NCBI GenBank assembly: GCA_028752905.1 | Contig: JAQNBH010000009.1 | Span: 30,609,442 to 30,673,441, forward strand | Reading direction: 5' to 3' | Origin: Cladorhizidae sp. MBARI D1340-BT2 | Lineage: Eukaryota > Porifera > Demospongiae > Poecilosclerida > Cladorhizidae | Length of the DNA: 64,000 nucleotides | Shown: in pieces, positions 34,740 to 45,414 of the stretch | Layout of the letters: each line of letters opens with the position of its first letter | How positions within the stretch are numbered: position 1 is the stretch's first letter | Position numbers and translations under genes: made by a program | The notes under the pieces: model-generated | Database searches by the model: none | What the model was told of the DNA's origin: nothing | Seen by the model: the letters and a program-made list of their open reading frames with translations, nothing else

Positions 34740-36606
34740 ACTTCTTCTCCCTATCTTCACATGGTTATTCAACCTCTGCATGAAGCAGATGACCATTCAC
34801 AACTGCTGGAGGGAGAGTTTTCTGATGAGTAGTTTGTTTTGGTAGTTTCACTTTGTTCTTCAATGTTACACATTCACAGTAGCCGACAACTATGAGCAGG
34901 CTGACCACGATACTAATTATAATGGTGTGACCACGTGATACGGGTGTTGTCGTCGTGGGTGGGTGTGGTTAAGTGAAAGTATTGGCAGGCAATTGCCTGA
35001 GCTGCCTGACCCAGCGTTATGCCTATGTAGATGCATGACTTGACCACTAACCCATGTGACTAACTAGACAAGTCTGACATGTGACTAACTAGACTGGTCT
35101 GACATGTGACTCATCTAGCTCACTCCCAAGGAATGAAAAATGGCTGAATGTGCAAGTGATAGTTTTTCTGAGACTGAAGAAACTCTGCCTGAGCCTGAAG
35201 CTCCTGTTACACCGAACACCAGCAGTAGAGTTACCATTGATGTTGCCAGTCTTTTGAGTAAGCTGAGAAGTCCTGCACCAACAGACCTGTCAAGAAAAGG
35301 AAATTATAAAATACCCCTCCCACTGGCTTGAAGCGGGGTAAGGGTGGTGTGGCTACTGAGCCCTCTGTTCTCCCTTCAACAAGGATCAAAGAATTTTCCA
35401 ACGAATATCTCTCTGTGGTTTCAAGAAAATTAATTTGTGATTGCTGTAGAGAGCTTATGTCTGTTAAAAAGAGTGTATTGCTTCAACATAATTATTAAAT
35501 CAGATAAGCATACTAGTGATCAAAAGCTAAACACTTAGAAGAAAGTGCAAGATCAAAATGTAGCTGACATGTTAAAGAAGTATGGTTCAGACAAACACCC
35601 AGTTGGAGAAAATCCTTCAGATGAAGTCAGAGTCTTTCGAGTTAAAGCTGTGAAATCATTTTTGAAAGCTGGAGTTCCTCTTGCAAGATTGAGTGTTTTA
35701 GAGAAGTATTTGATGAAATTGCCATCAGACTCCCTCACAGTAATAATTTATGCCATTTATTCAAGAACAAGAGTTTGCCAGCATCAAAAATAACATGAAT
35801 GGAAAAGAAGTAGCTGTAATCTTTGATGGAACAACCCATGTTTGTGAAGCAATGGTTATAGTAGTTCGTTTTGTGGATGAGAAGTGGCAACTACAGCAAC
35901 ATGTTGTCGGACTAATGTTGCTAGCTAATAGCCTTAAAGGCGAACAAGTGGCCAGACAGTTGATTATGTGCCTATCTAATCAACTTGGTATTGTCTCAAA
36001 TCAGCTCGTAGCAGCTATGCGTGATCATGCTTCGGTTAACAATGTAGCAATTCAAACTCTAAAAATTGTTCCCTTGTATTCTAGATGTGGGATGCTTCTC
36101 ACATACTCTTGATCATGTTGTCCAGAGAGAATATATGTACAAACATATTTGCTGAATTTGTTAAAGGGTGGGTTGGACTTTTTACACGAAGTCCAAAGAC
36201 AAAACTGGCTTGAGAGAAACTACAGGTCTGCCAGCCCCTACTTATTCAAGCACTATATTTTGGTCGAAATGGGATGTAATGAAGCAGATGCTTGATGCTT
36301 TTGGGGAAGTTCATCCCTTCCTTGAAAATAATGGTCTCCCACCTACCAAACAAAAGCTTTTGGATATTCTCAATGACCCTCCTAAGAATCGAAAGTTGCA
36401 AATGGAAATCACAATTGACTTTGGTGAGCCATTTGTGAAAGCAACATATCGACTGGAAGGGGATGGGCTACTTGCTCTTAATGCATATGAAGAAATCGCT
36501 GCACTTCATGCTAATGTTTCTACTCAACATTTCCCTAATACTAATGCTGTTGCCACCAAGGTATCTTCAAATAGGCCAACTAATAAGCAGCAGCTAATTA
36601 GTTATG

Positions 36607-37235
36607 TGTCAGGGAAATACTCTCACCTGACAGTGGCAGAACCAGCAGGTGGTGTTGACAGCAGAACATCACTATCTGTGGGATTAACAAAGGGAAATAT
36701 ACATGTGAAAGAACAAGTCTCTCATGTGAACGAACAAGCCACTGATGTGAGCAAACAAGCCACAACCACACCACAGACAACAAGCAAGAACACTCACCTG
36801 ACTGAGTAGCTTGTGGCATGGGGTGACCCAAGTGAAGATGATTGGTCCAATCCAGAGGTTGGCAAGGAGACCAGTGTCCTCAAACTGAACTGATAGAAAG
36901 AGTATAAAAGGAGACTATGGATAAGATAAAAACACACGATGGCCTATGCTCAAAAGAACTGATACCTGATTATGTTGAACTTTAAGAAACTGTTGTAAGA
37001 ACTTTGTAGATAGTGTTGATTGACACTGTGTATGTGTGATTTTCTTGCTGTATTTAATATATAACATACTTGTTTCAAGTGGGTAGCCAGTATCTCGGGG
37101 AGAGATACTGAGTTTGGCTTGGGATAAGATTTCTAGCAGGGGGCCTAGGAATAGGTCCCAGGCATCGGACGAAAGTGTGGATCTGACTGAACAGTTAAAG
37201 TGTCTGTTTCAGCAGAAGGACGACTTTCCGTCACA
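36607..37235 (+). repeat. Solo LTR inserted in hAT copy 2
   Basis: The insert starts TGTCAGGGAAAT and ends TTTCCGTCACA, giving TG...CA ends, and is flanked by TTATG on both sides (36602-36606 and 37236-37240). The 46.3 kb hAT copy shows the unoccupied coding sequence (reading NQQLISYATECIKP). A TATAAAAG box lies at 36903-36910, at a plausible promoter position. No internal retrotransposon sequence is present. Confidence 0.88.
36903..36910 (+). promoter_or_regulatory. TATA box within the solo LTR
   Basis: TATAAAAG about 300 bp into the 629-bp LTR, consistent with a U3 promoter. Confidence 0.6.
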
Positions 37236-37893
37236 TTATGCAACGGAATGTATCAAGCCTGCTATCACTTATTTCAAGCAGAAATTTGAAGGTGATCTTA
37301 AACCAATTGTTACAGCTTTCAAATATGCTAGATTTTTCGATCCAGTCTAGATCTCTGAAATTAAACCATGCTCAACTGATGTTGACCACTTGAAAGCCTT
37401 TACTTTCCTCAGTGATAGAATTGAAGATTTTAAAAAAGAGCTTCCTAGTTACCTGGCAAAAGTGGATGGTTTTTCTCCTGAGCTGGATAACTTGGAGTGG
37501 TGTAAGAGAAGTACACAAATGAACTCTCTCACTGGTCTGCTGCTTGCAAATTAGCATTGCTAGTGAGCCATCCTCTGCAGCAGCAGAGCCGGTTTTCTCC
37601 ATTTTGTCTAATAGTTTTTCCCAATGACAAACCACTGCATTGGAAGAGACTATTGAAGCATCTGTTATGCTCCAATAATTATAATTACATAATTACAGGA
37701 AGTGATTCGTAAACTTTTATTGTATATACCAATTTATTGTGTGTACCAATTAAAGAATTTTCAGCTGAAAAAAGAATTTTGGGCTGAATTTCAGGCATTA
37801 TAGTAGATATCAAGATATCAAAAGCATTATAGGCAGTTGCATGAGAATTCGAGAATAGCATTATAGGGAGAATTTCGAGCATAATTTATTGAG

Positions 37894-38060
37894 ACCTACT
37901 GGTGAATGTTTTGGTCTTTATGCTATTTTTTTTTCCCTCTTAGCAATCTTGAGGTTGGTGGCCCCATACATGTACTATCGACCCTTGCCGGCCAGTTCAT
38001 ATGAACTGGAGGGCATATTAGCAGAGAATCTGTCGAGTGCCATAGACTCTATTATTCATG
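37894..38060. repeat. Block A, copy 3, left part
   Basis: Begins '(t)actggtgaatg' directly after the hAT right end and matches 5665-5830 and 26815-26955. Interrupted at 38060 by a TIR element. Confidence 0.75.
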
Positions 38061-38179
38061 CAGAGGCGTAGCGACACAGATTGGAGTGGTCCGGTTAGAA
38101 TTAGGATTTTGCTTTGTCTCAAGGTCAACATAAATGGTGGCGGTGAGGGTGATATTCATTGGATCAATATTAAATAGTC

Positions 38180-39294
38180 AAGAGAGAAAAATGCACATGC
38201 TGAACTCCTATTGAAGCTTCGTAAAGCAGGCATAGTGGGGTTTCTTCAAACATTATCTGTCTTCACGAGTTCAGTGTGTAGCCATAGACAAAGAGGTGTC
38301 TAGTCTCACAACAGTAATGTCCGGAGTGCCCCAGGGCAGCATTCTGGGTCCCCTTCTCTTTATTCTATACATCAACGAAGTTCCTCTCTGCATCCTAACT
38401 CTGCAAACTTACATGTTTGCCGACGACACCAAGTTGACTAAGGAGGTGACCTGCACTGATGACTGCTCTGATCTACAGCAGGGTCTATCTGCCATCGCAG
38501 AATGGAGCTTGCAATGGAAACTTCCATTCAATGTCTCCAAATGCATCCTGTTATGGTTTAATTCCACCAAACACAGCATTGACTTCAACTACACCATCAA
38601 GGACATGCCATTATCAGCCAAAGATTCTCACAAAGATTTAGGAGTTGTCATCTCAACAGACCTATCTTGGTCCCAACAATATGGTGCGATCACTGCGAAA
38701 GCATATCAGCAACTGGGAATACTGAAACGTACATTAGGCAGAATGTCATCGAGAGAAACACTGAGAACACTCTATCTCACTCTGGTCAGGTCAAAGCTAA
38801 CATACTGTTCACAAGTTTGGAGGCCACAGTTAATTAAGGAGATCACTGTGTTGGAAAAGGTCCAAAAGAGGGCAACAAAGTTCATTGTGAAAAAAAATTT
38901 GATGGAATATAGAGACAGGCTGCTAGCCCTGAACATATTACCCTTAATGATGTGGTACGAAATAGCTGACATCATGTTCTACATCAAAGAACTGAAGAAT
39001 CCAACAGATAGATTTAACATTAATCATTACATTTCGATCTCCTCCAACAATACCAGATCGTCATCCAATGCCAAGTTAAGGCACACTAGGTCAAGAACTA
39101 ACCGCATCAGTCATTTCTATTTCAATAGACTTCCCAGACTGTGGAACTCACTCCCTCCTCTAAACTTTGATCTGTCACTTACAACACTTCGCTGTCAGCT
39201 GATAAATATATTTTGGGACCACTTCAATCAGCACTTTAGATCTGAGCAACCCTGCACGTATGACTTCTCATGTCCCTGTGCAAGATGCATCTAA
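38180..39294 (+). pseudogene. Non-LTR retrotransposon reverse transcriptase, 5'-truncated (CR1/L2/jockey-like)
   Basis: An open frame of 332 codons from 38296 is preceded by a frameshifted extension (KLRKAGIVGFLQ, SSRVQCVAIDKEVS). Motifs are VMSGVPQGSILGPLLFILYINEV, the catalytic YMFADDTK (about 38415), KDLGVVISTDLSW, LGILKRTLGR, LTYCSQVWRP and a C-terminal RLPRLWNSLPP. This covers RT motifs 4 onward plus thumb and the usual tail; the endonuclease and first RT motifs are absent. The frame ends at a TAA after a Cys-rich end (CPCARCI). The length of intact frame makes this one of the youngest coding remnants in the window. Confidence 0.9.
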
Positions 39295-39448
39295 TCACCC
39301 CTACACTAATCTCTCTAGATAATTATAAGTACTTTTAATTACAAAATGGGTGCCTATAGGACTTACAGGCATACCATCAGGATTTTTTCCCACATTTCTA
39401 AACACACTCAATGTATCTTCCACACTTACGTGTCTTGCTGTAGAATCA

Positions 39449-39480
39449 TATATTATTATTATTATTATATTATTATATAG
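39449..39480. repeat. (ATT)n microsatellite
   Basis: 'tattattattattattatattattat' lies about 160 bp after the LINE frame; it may be the LINE 3' tail, as microsatellite tails are common in CR1/L2-type elements. Confidence 0.8.
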
Positions 39481-39736
39481 CTGCATTCATGACTCACTGT
39501 CCTATACATACATGTTATTGTAATACCAATGTGGTTGAACTACTTGGAGTTTGTGTAGTTCAGGTACTCAGTATCAAGCCTGAGATAAAAACCAAAGTAG
39601 CAAGAGTTCACCAGTTTGGGGTAGAATCACATGTACTATAAAGCTAACTATTACCATAAACGAATTAATTTAATGGCCCAAAAAGTGGTCCGGTTAAAAC
39701 CGGACAAACCGGACCAGTCGCTCCGCCAGTGTCATG

Positions 39737-40607
39737 TTGGCCATTGCTTTCATGGCACATTGCTGAATACATAAAAATACTCGCTTGATCTGAATGAGAT
39801 GCTGATATGGCGGTAGAAGGTTGGTGGAGGTGATAGGGCACAGTTTGTCTGTAAAAACTTACCATTGCAATATCTTTGCTAAACTTAATCATGTAATCCA
39901 TCTTCATATAATCTGTGCCAGGGTATACTGGTTAAAAAGATGGGAGTATTGATTATGGAACCACCAGCCTAACACAATCTTACAGTTGGTTGATATGTTA
40001 ACCAGTTGGTAAGCTATAATTCAGTAATTTATCAACAAAGTTAAAAATTAATTGTGACAAATACAATTTATACAAGCTGATCTTAAAATGTTTCTATTCT
40101 TCTTATTAGTTCTCTATTAAACACAACATCTGAACTTAAAATATTGGTGATGCAAGTCAGGAAGAGCTGTGAAGACATTCTCTGAGTTGAGTAGAATGGA
40201 ATTAGTGTCATAGCCTACCCACTAGGAGGAGGATGGTAATCAGAATGAATTTGAAGATGGTGAAGTGTTAAAAATATTGATAAACACGATTACATAGATT
40301 TTTCCACCTTTTTGAATCGTGCTTGGGCTAATATTGGATATTTGCTTAATAGCCACTTTTATTCCACTTCTAATTGATCCATAAAAAGAGCACACAGGAT
40401 GTTTGCTCCTGGAAATTCCCCTAGTGTTGCACCAGAAAAGTTGAGCCTTCTTACGTTCATAAAGAGATAGCAATTATTTGAATAGCAAGTTTATAGCTTC
40501 TACATGTTTTTCCAGCATAATTCCAGATTTTCAAAAACAAGCTTTTTTCAAAATCCTCCTAGGCTAACAGGCTTGCATAATTGTGGAAATGTTAACCTGC
40601 AACTTAA
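39737..40607. repeat. Block A, copy 3, right part
   Basis: Continues the block after the TIR element ('ttggccattgctttcatggcac') and matches 5830-6766 and 26955-27913, ending at the TTAA of piggyBac copy 3 (40604-40607). Shortened by several deletions. No intact gene. Confidence 0.75.
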
Positions 40608-42336
40608 CTCTTTGAACGCGGTGGATATGTCCGACAAAAATTGCACTCGTACGTGATGGACATATATGTCTGTAAAGGACTAATGCTTTATTGACTCACA
40701 GGACAATGCTGCTTATTAGTACAGCAACTCCAGTAGCATCTGCTTATTGGTACAGTTTTTAATTTAACCTATTATCAACTATCTTTGGACAATCTGTGGT
40801 TATGTACTGTGGTTATGTACCTTCACTTTAGATCCCACTTTAGATCCTTAGATGATGGCTGAATACAAGTGATGGATAGAAAAATATAATAGAGCTGAAG
40901 TGATGTGTATATTTAGAAGGAGATGACAGTGATAATGATTTTGGTGGATATATTGATGAGAATTATTGTGAATGTGTGGAGGATGGTAAAGAGGGTGTGG
41001 AGATGATGAAGAGTTTGTGGATGGTGAAGTAGGAGTAGATCCAGTGAAAGTTCAAGCAGCTCCAGTGCCAGCAGCTCCAGTGCCAGCAGCTCCAGTGCCA
41101 GCAGCTCCAGTGCCATCAGCTGCAGTGCCAGCAGCTCCAGTGCCAGCAGCTCCAGTGGTGATATCTCATTCAGTCAGACATCTGGTTGCACAGAGACCCG
41201 TTGACTTTGCTCAGCCTAAGGAGAATTGTAGGAAACAAATTTGTACACAGACCAATTTATGGCTTCAAATCAAGACCTACCTCCTCGATCTAGAGTGAGA
41301 GATTGGAAAGCTTGCACAGTTACCGAGATAAAGAGGTGTATTGCCCTCATGACATTATTGCCAGCTTAGAAGAGAAATTGCCATTGATGAATCAATTATT
41401 GGATTTAAGGAGTGGGTCTGGTTCATCCAGTACTTGTCCATGAAGCCTACGAAGTGGGGTACAAAAGCTTATGTCCTGGCAGACAGCTCTAGTGGATATA
41501 CCTACAGTTGGAAGCTGTATATGTAGGTGAGGAGACTTTAGTGTACACACAATAATATGATATATAGACTTATACTCACTCTAAAAAAAACTAGTGGCTT
41601 TGGTGCATGTGGTAAATTTTGGGTGACGGAGGGGGGGACCTGCATGTATCAAGGCCAAAGACAAAATGAAAAAGGGTGAGATCAAGTCTATAAGTACAAA
41701 TCGTGTCCTTGCCTTGAAATGGATGGACAAGAGAGCTGTGACCATTCTGAGTACTATCCATGATGATAGCACTATAATAAAGAGTAGCAGAACAAGGCTG
41801 TCAGCAAATGGCATGGAGGAGGTCATAAAGCCATTGTCAAGGGTGGGGTTGAAAATCCAATCAGCTGATGAGTTACTATACTTTCCAACATAGGACACCT
41901 AAATGGTGGAAACGGGCAGCTTTTCATTTCCTCAACCTGGCATTGGTAAATGCATACATAATATATAAAGGGACACCTTCAACTGGCCGAAAAGTATCAC
42001 ACCAGTCCTTCTTAGTGAAGGTTGCTGTTGGATTTCTTCAGGCAGACCTGACAGAAGCTCATCTTGACGAAGTGTCCATCCTTCACAATCACCCATGGCT
42101 GAACCAGCCTGACTTAGAGGAAGGCACTTCATAGAGCACCTTCCCCCAAATAGCAATGGCAAAAGATCCCTGTGTTCTTGCTACCTGTGCAGCAACAAAA
42201 AAGGAGTCAGAACTTCATTTAGATGTAAGATTTGTGAAGTAGCTTTATGTATTACACCTTGCTTTGAACTATACCGCACAAAAGTTAGTCCTATGAGTCA
42301 CTTACCATCCATATCATAGCTCTTTTTAATTTATTG
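40608..42336 (+). pseudogene. piggyBac transposase pseudogene, family 1, copy 3
   Basis: Starts CTCTTTGAACGCGGTGG after TTAA. Acidic head near 40918-40990, an expanded PVPAA repeat (41059-41157), SVRHLVA, IAIDESIIGFKEWVWFIQYLS (41383-41445), VLADSSSGYTYSWKLY (41475-41520), DKMKKGEIKSI, VLALKWMDKRAVTILST, MSYYTFQHRTPKWWKRAAFHFLNLALVNAYI (41868-41960, an uninterrupted 88-codon piece) and the Cys-rich finger ending SHLPSIS with a TAG at 42316-42318. The MGGVD-type third Asp segment is partly deleted. Confidence 0.87.
41059..41157 (+). repeat. 15-bp coding minisatellite, 6 units plus partial
   Basis: Six full units plus a partial one, encoding PVPAA repeats with single SAA and AVPAA variants. 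Twice the number in the two sister copies. Confidence 0.87.
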
Positions 42337-42469
42337 TTGTCATTTTCTTTTTCTTGATTGTTTTTCCTTCCAATAGCACAACTTTTACCAGTCCTATGTA
42401 TGCGAATTATTTACTTAATATTCTTGCATAATATAGGTACTGTCTAGCCGGGACAAAATTGAAGGGGGG

Positions 42470-42860
42470 AAAATAAAATAGCTATAATGATCATCTAAAA
42501 CTGCCAACTTCAAGCGCTAGCTAATTTTCTAATTTGCTAGTTATATAGATCAGCTAAGACTGCCTATACACTTGAAGTGCTAGCTACTTGTCTAGCTATA
42601 AAGATGGCCTAAACTACTAAACCTCGAGAGTTAGATACTTTGCTAGCCAAAGATGACCTACAATTATTTACTTTACTAATAAATAATTATTAGCTAAGCT
42701 ATATAAATATGATCTACAAATGCCTACTTCGAGCGCTAGATGTAAGGTGACCTACAGCCAGCTACCTCGAACGCTATATACACCTATCTAGCTATAAAAA
42801 TGACCTAGCTAAAACTATCAACTTCGAGCACACTATGTAACAAACTGGCTAGCTCATCCA
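42470..42860. repeat. Minisatellite related to 29740-30125
   Basis: Units again contain 'cttcaagcgctagctaattt' and 'tagctataaagat', but are more diverged ('cttcgagcgctagatg', 'cctcgaacgctatat'). About seven recognisable units. Confidence 0.7.
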
Positions 42861-43489
42861 CAGAATAATACTTACTTGGAGTCTTGCTTCACTTCTCTTG
42901 CCATCTCAAAAGATTCTTCTAGCCTCGTGTTAGGTAGAAGGTTAGGAGCTAGTCTGAATAATAACTGATACGCTCACCTCCATTATTAACCTTATCATGG
43001 GATAGATATATAACCATTATATGTGCATGATCACCAGACATGCCTGCTTCTTTCCAAGCATGTTTCTTAGCACTCTCACTGAATTCATGAACTTAAAGTA
43101 TGTTGGGTGAACTTCAGGTATGCTGTGCTCTGCACAGAGTCCTTTATGACAATGTGCATTTCATACAAAATTACTAATCTTACATCTTACATAACCTCAC
43201 TTTGCTCTTCAAGAGTTATTTCAGCCAACAGCACAATTAAGTCTTGTTCAACTGGTATTACAATTCTGTATTTTTATGTGACATACTCTGCTTTACATAC
43301 GTGGAATTAGATTTCTTAGTGACCTGACCAACACTCACACCAGCATTAGCAAATTGCTGGTATTTACAATTTGCTTTGTGAGTAATGAAAATATCTGATG
43401 GACTAACTTAAGGACATAACTTAAGGACATATTTCAGAATCCCTTACTAGAACAGTGATAAATGTTACCAATAATCAACAATACAATAT
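42861..43489. other. Spacer, nothing recognised
   Basis: No gene or shared repeat noticed. A short palindromic-looking pair, 'acttaaggacataacttaaggacatat', is at 43410-43436. Confidence 0.4.
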
Positions 43490-43960
43490 TTCCTCAATTG
43501 CTTCATCCCTCTATGTGATATAATAGTGCTATTATTCATAGGTGTGATTTAGTCCAAGATCTTTGTTGTAATATCCCATTGTGCAATGCAACATGCTATC
43601 AGAAATGTTCCTATCTTGAAATGTAGTTGCTAGAAATCGAGAGCCTCTGTCAGACCTGCAGAGTTTCCAACTTGGCTCCTCCCTTGACTTTCAACAAAAT
43701 GGTAACTTGCTGCAACTAACTTGATTACCAGTTTTGTGCTAACTGAAAGCAGAACTCCACTATGACTGGTATGCTATGTCAGGTCATATAAATAGGTAGA
43801 AGTTTGTGTGCATCATACAATCGTTGACATTGCACTTCAGGTGTACTCAATCCACTTTATCACAGCAGTTTCTGTAATACACTAGACATTGTGCAATATC
43901 ACATCGAGTAACATAAATGCTGGTTATTTGAAACTACATACACCAGTATAGGGGTGAATC
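43490..43960 (+). repeat. Repeat D, copy 2 (diverged)
   Basis: Shares 'tatgtgatataatagtgctattattcataggtgt', interrupted matches through 'gtagttgctagaaatc' and 'tttgtgtgca' with 13190-13560. It carries an extra segment at about 43655-43740 not in copy 1. Confidence 0.6.
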
Positions 43961-44194
43961 CAGGATTTCACTTCTGGTTTAAATTGAAAATTGAGTATTT
44001 GCATGCTATATATATTGCATGCAGGAAGAGTTTGCATGACCACCCACACTTTCTCATGATCGCTCTTTCAGTTGAATGATATATATACTGTATATTTACT
44101 CCACAGGTTTGGCTAACCTCAGTCCTGTGCCCTCAAAATCCCTCTAAAACCTACCAACTGTCAGTGGCCCACCACGTCATATTCAGTATATTGA

Positions 44195-45012
44195 CCATTA
44201 TGTCATTATGTATAGCATTATAGCTATAGGGAAATGTACACACATATTTACCAATAAAACATTATGTATTGTAGATGGTAAATTTGAACATTATTATTAC
44301 CACCATGTAGAGTGTGGATATAATCAGACTATCATTGATGATTCAAAAAATGTTTCGTTGAATAGAGGGTAATGTAACAATAAGTGCAGAGAAACAGTAG
44401 TTTGATGCTATAAAGCAATAACCAGTGAAGTGTAAGGGTTTATAGTACCAATATTTTGCGAGTTTGACTCGAGACAAATTCTTCAACCACTCTTTCTTGT
44501 GTAATACTAATCTTTTTGTGGTGTTGTAGCATTGCAAGTGCATTTAGTTGCTCCTGTGACATCGTACTTCTAAGACAAGTCTTGAGAAAACGTAACACAC
44601 CGATAGACCTTTTGACCTCACATTTTGTAGTTCAATTATTTACCATGACTGTGTCTTGGTGATTTCTAATGCACTCACAAACCAAAAAATTAAAAATCAA
44701 ACCAAAAAATTTGCAGTTTGTTTTAGAGTTTAACAAAAAGGAGAGTTTAACAAAAAGGTCATAATTTGTCTCCTGGTTTACACCCAGACTGGTGGCATGT
44801 AGCAAAAATATTTGTGTTAGCATGTTTTTAAAAACCAAAACAACAACAAACAAAACCTAGCACAATTATACATCATTTACAGATGCCCTCCTCCAGGATG
44901 GCCGAAATTAATATAATTATGCATCTCTGGAATGGTCTATTAATTGATGCACTCCTACGGGATGGCCTGTGTCATGCAAATACTTCTACTATCTCTAAGG
45001 TGTCTAGTATCC
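44195..45012 (-). repeat. Repeat E, copy 1 (contains hAT dimerisation scrap)
   Basis: The same sequence occurs at 46947-47703. Within it, on the minus strand at about 44440-44640, a frame reads CEVKRSIGVLRFLKTCLRSTMSQEQLNALAML, the C-terminal dimerisation region of a TTF/ZMYM1-type hAT transposase, ending at a stop after SSQTRKILVL. This copy contains an extra 67 bp (44904-44970) relative to copy 2, flanked by 'ggatggcc' direct repeats. Confidence 0.75.
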
Positions 45013-45414
45013 TGCGACGCCTAAACAACAAAACTCTGTCTAATCAGCTCTCCTGCTGTCTCCCACTCACGAAGAGTATAATTAAAAACTGTAGTAGGTT
45101 TAAATACTTTATCAATTAAATACAATATAAACATAATTAAATAGTACTAAATAATCATATATACACTAGTCTCAAACCAAATTATGTATGTCTCAAAACT
45201 AAACTAGCTTAGTTTACGCTATACATTTAAAACTCGCTATCTCGGTCACTCACTCAAAACTACGCTGTTCTGTTTCTCATAATTACTCTTTACCCCTGCA
45301 TGGGCACGGACTTGGTCAACCAATCAGTACTCCCGTATTCGACTCTGAAGGCTTCTGTCTTCTCTGGTAAGTCTTTGATATCTTTGTCATACATATAGAG
45401 TCAATGTCTGACAG
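45013..45414. other. Spacer, nothing recognised
   Basis: AT-rich, no recognisable coding sequence or repeats shared elsewhere in the window. Confidence 0.4.

Larger units (their letters stand above)
35140..37680 (+). pseudogene. hAT transposase, copy 2
   Basis: MAECASDSFSETEE starts the acidic head at 35140. The zinc-finger segment follows in shifted frames (35400-35520). Then come KKYGSDKHPVGENPSDEV, AVKSFLKAGVPLARLSVLEKY (35545-35740), KEVAVIFDGTTHVCEAM and RFVDEKWQLQQHVVGLM (35800-35920), AMRDHASVN, the EVHPFLENNGLPPTKQKLL region (36168-36606) and, after the solo LTR, TECIKPAITYFKQKFEGDLKP (37241-37310). The dimerisation domain ends SEPSSAAAEPVFSILSNSF (about 37560-37620), with one stop before QTTALEETIEASVMLQ. 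At least five frame disruptions. Assignment to hAT rests on the C-terminal motif. Confidence 0.8.
34823..37893 (+). mobile_element. hAT element, copy 2 (most complete copy)
   Basis: Shares its leader with copy 1 (from 'tgatgagtagtttg') and runs to 'tttattgag' at about 37890. The right end carries subterminal motifs related to those at the left end of copy 1 (37794, 37823-37836, 37855). It is interrupted by a 629-bp solo LTR (36607-37235). Left of 34823 about 80 bp separate it from the Gypsy LTR; its own left terminus, as seen in copy 1, is missing. Confidence 0.8.
38061..39731. mobile_element. TIR DNA element (CAGAGGCGTAGCGAC ... GTCGCTCCGCCAGTG) with 5-bp TSD
   Basis: The ends CAGAGGCGTAGCGAC and (reverse) CACTGGCGGAGCGAC are imperfect inverted repeats. 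The target duplication tcatg (38056-38060 and 39732-39736) is exact, and the empty site is seen in block A copies 1 and 2 ('ttcatgttggcc'). 'ggtccggtt' occurs near both ends, and the right end holds a strong hairpin of tccggtt/aaccgga motifs (39687-39716). No transposase is inside; instead it contains LINE RT sequence and an ATT microsatellite. CAGNGGC ends recall hAT-type non-autonomous elements, but the 5-bp TSD is not the usual 8. Confidence 0.85.

Noticed and set aside
30140..34750. Target-site duplication of the Gypsy element
   Set aside because: Flanking 'taaac' and 'acttc' do not match; small shifts of the LTR edge give only 'aact', which is too ambiguous.
36168..36809. 213-codon plus-strand frame as one protein
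   Set aside because: The hAT coding part stops being hAT at 36606, where the solo LTR begins; the last 67 codons are LTR sequence.
37114..37350. 78-codon plus-strand frame
   Set aside because: Starts in the solo LTR and runs into hAT coding sequence; not a separate gene.
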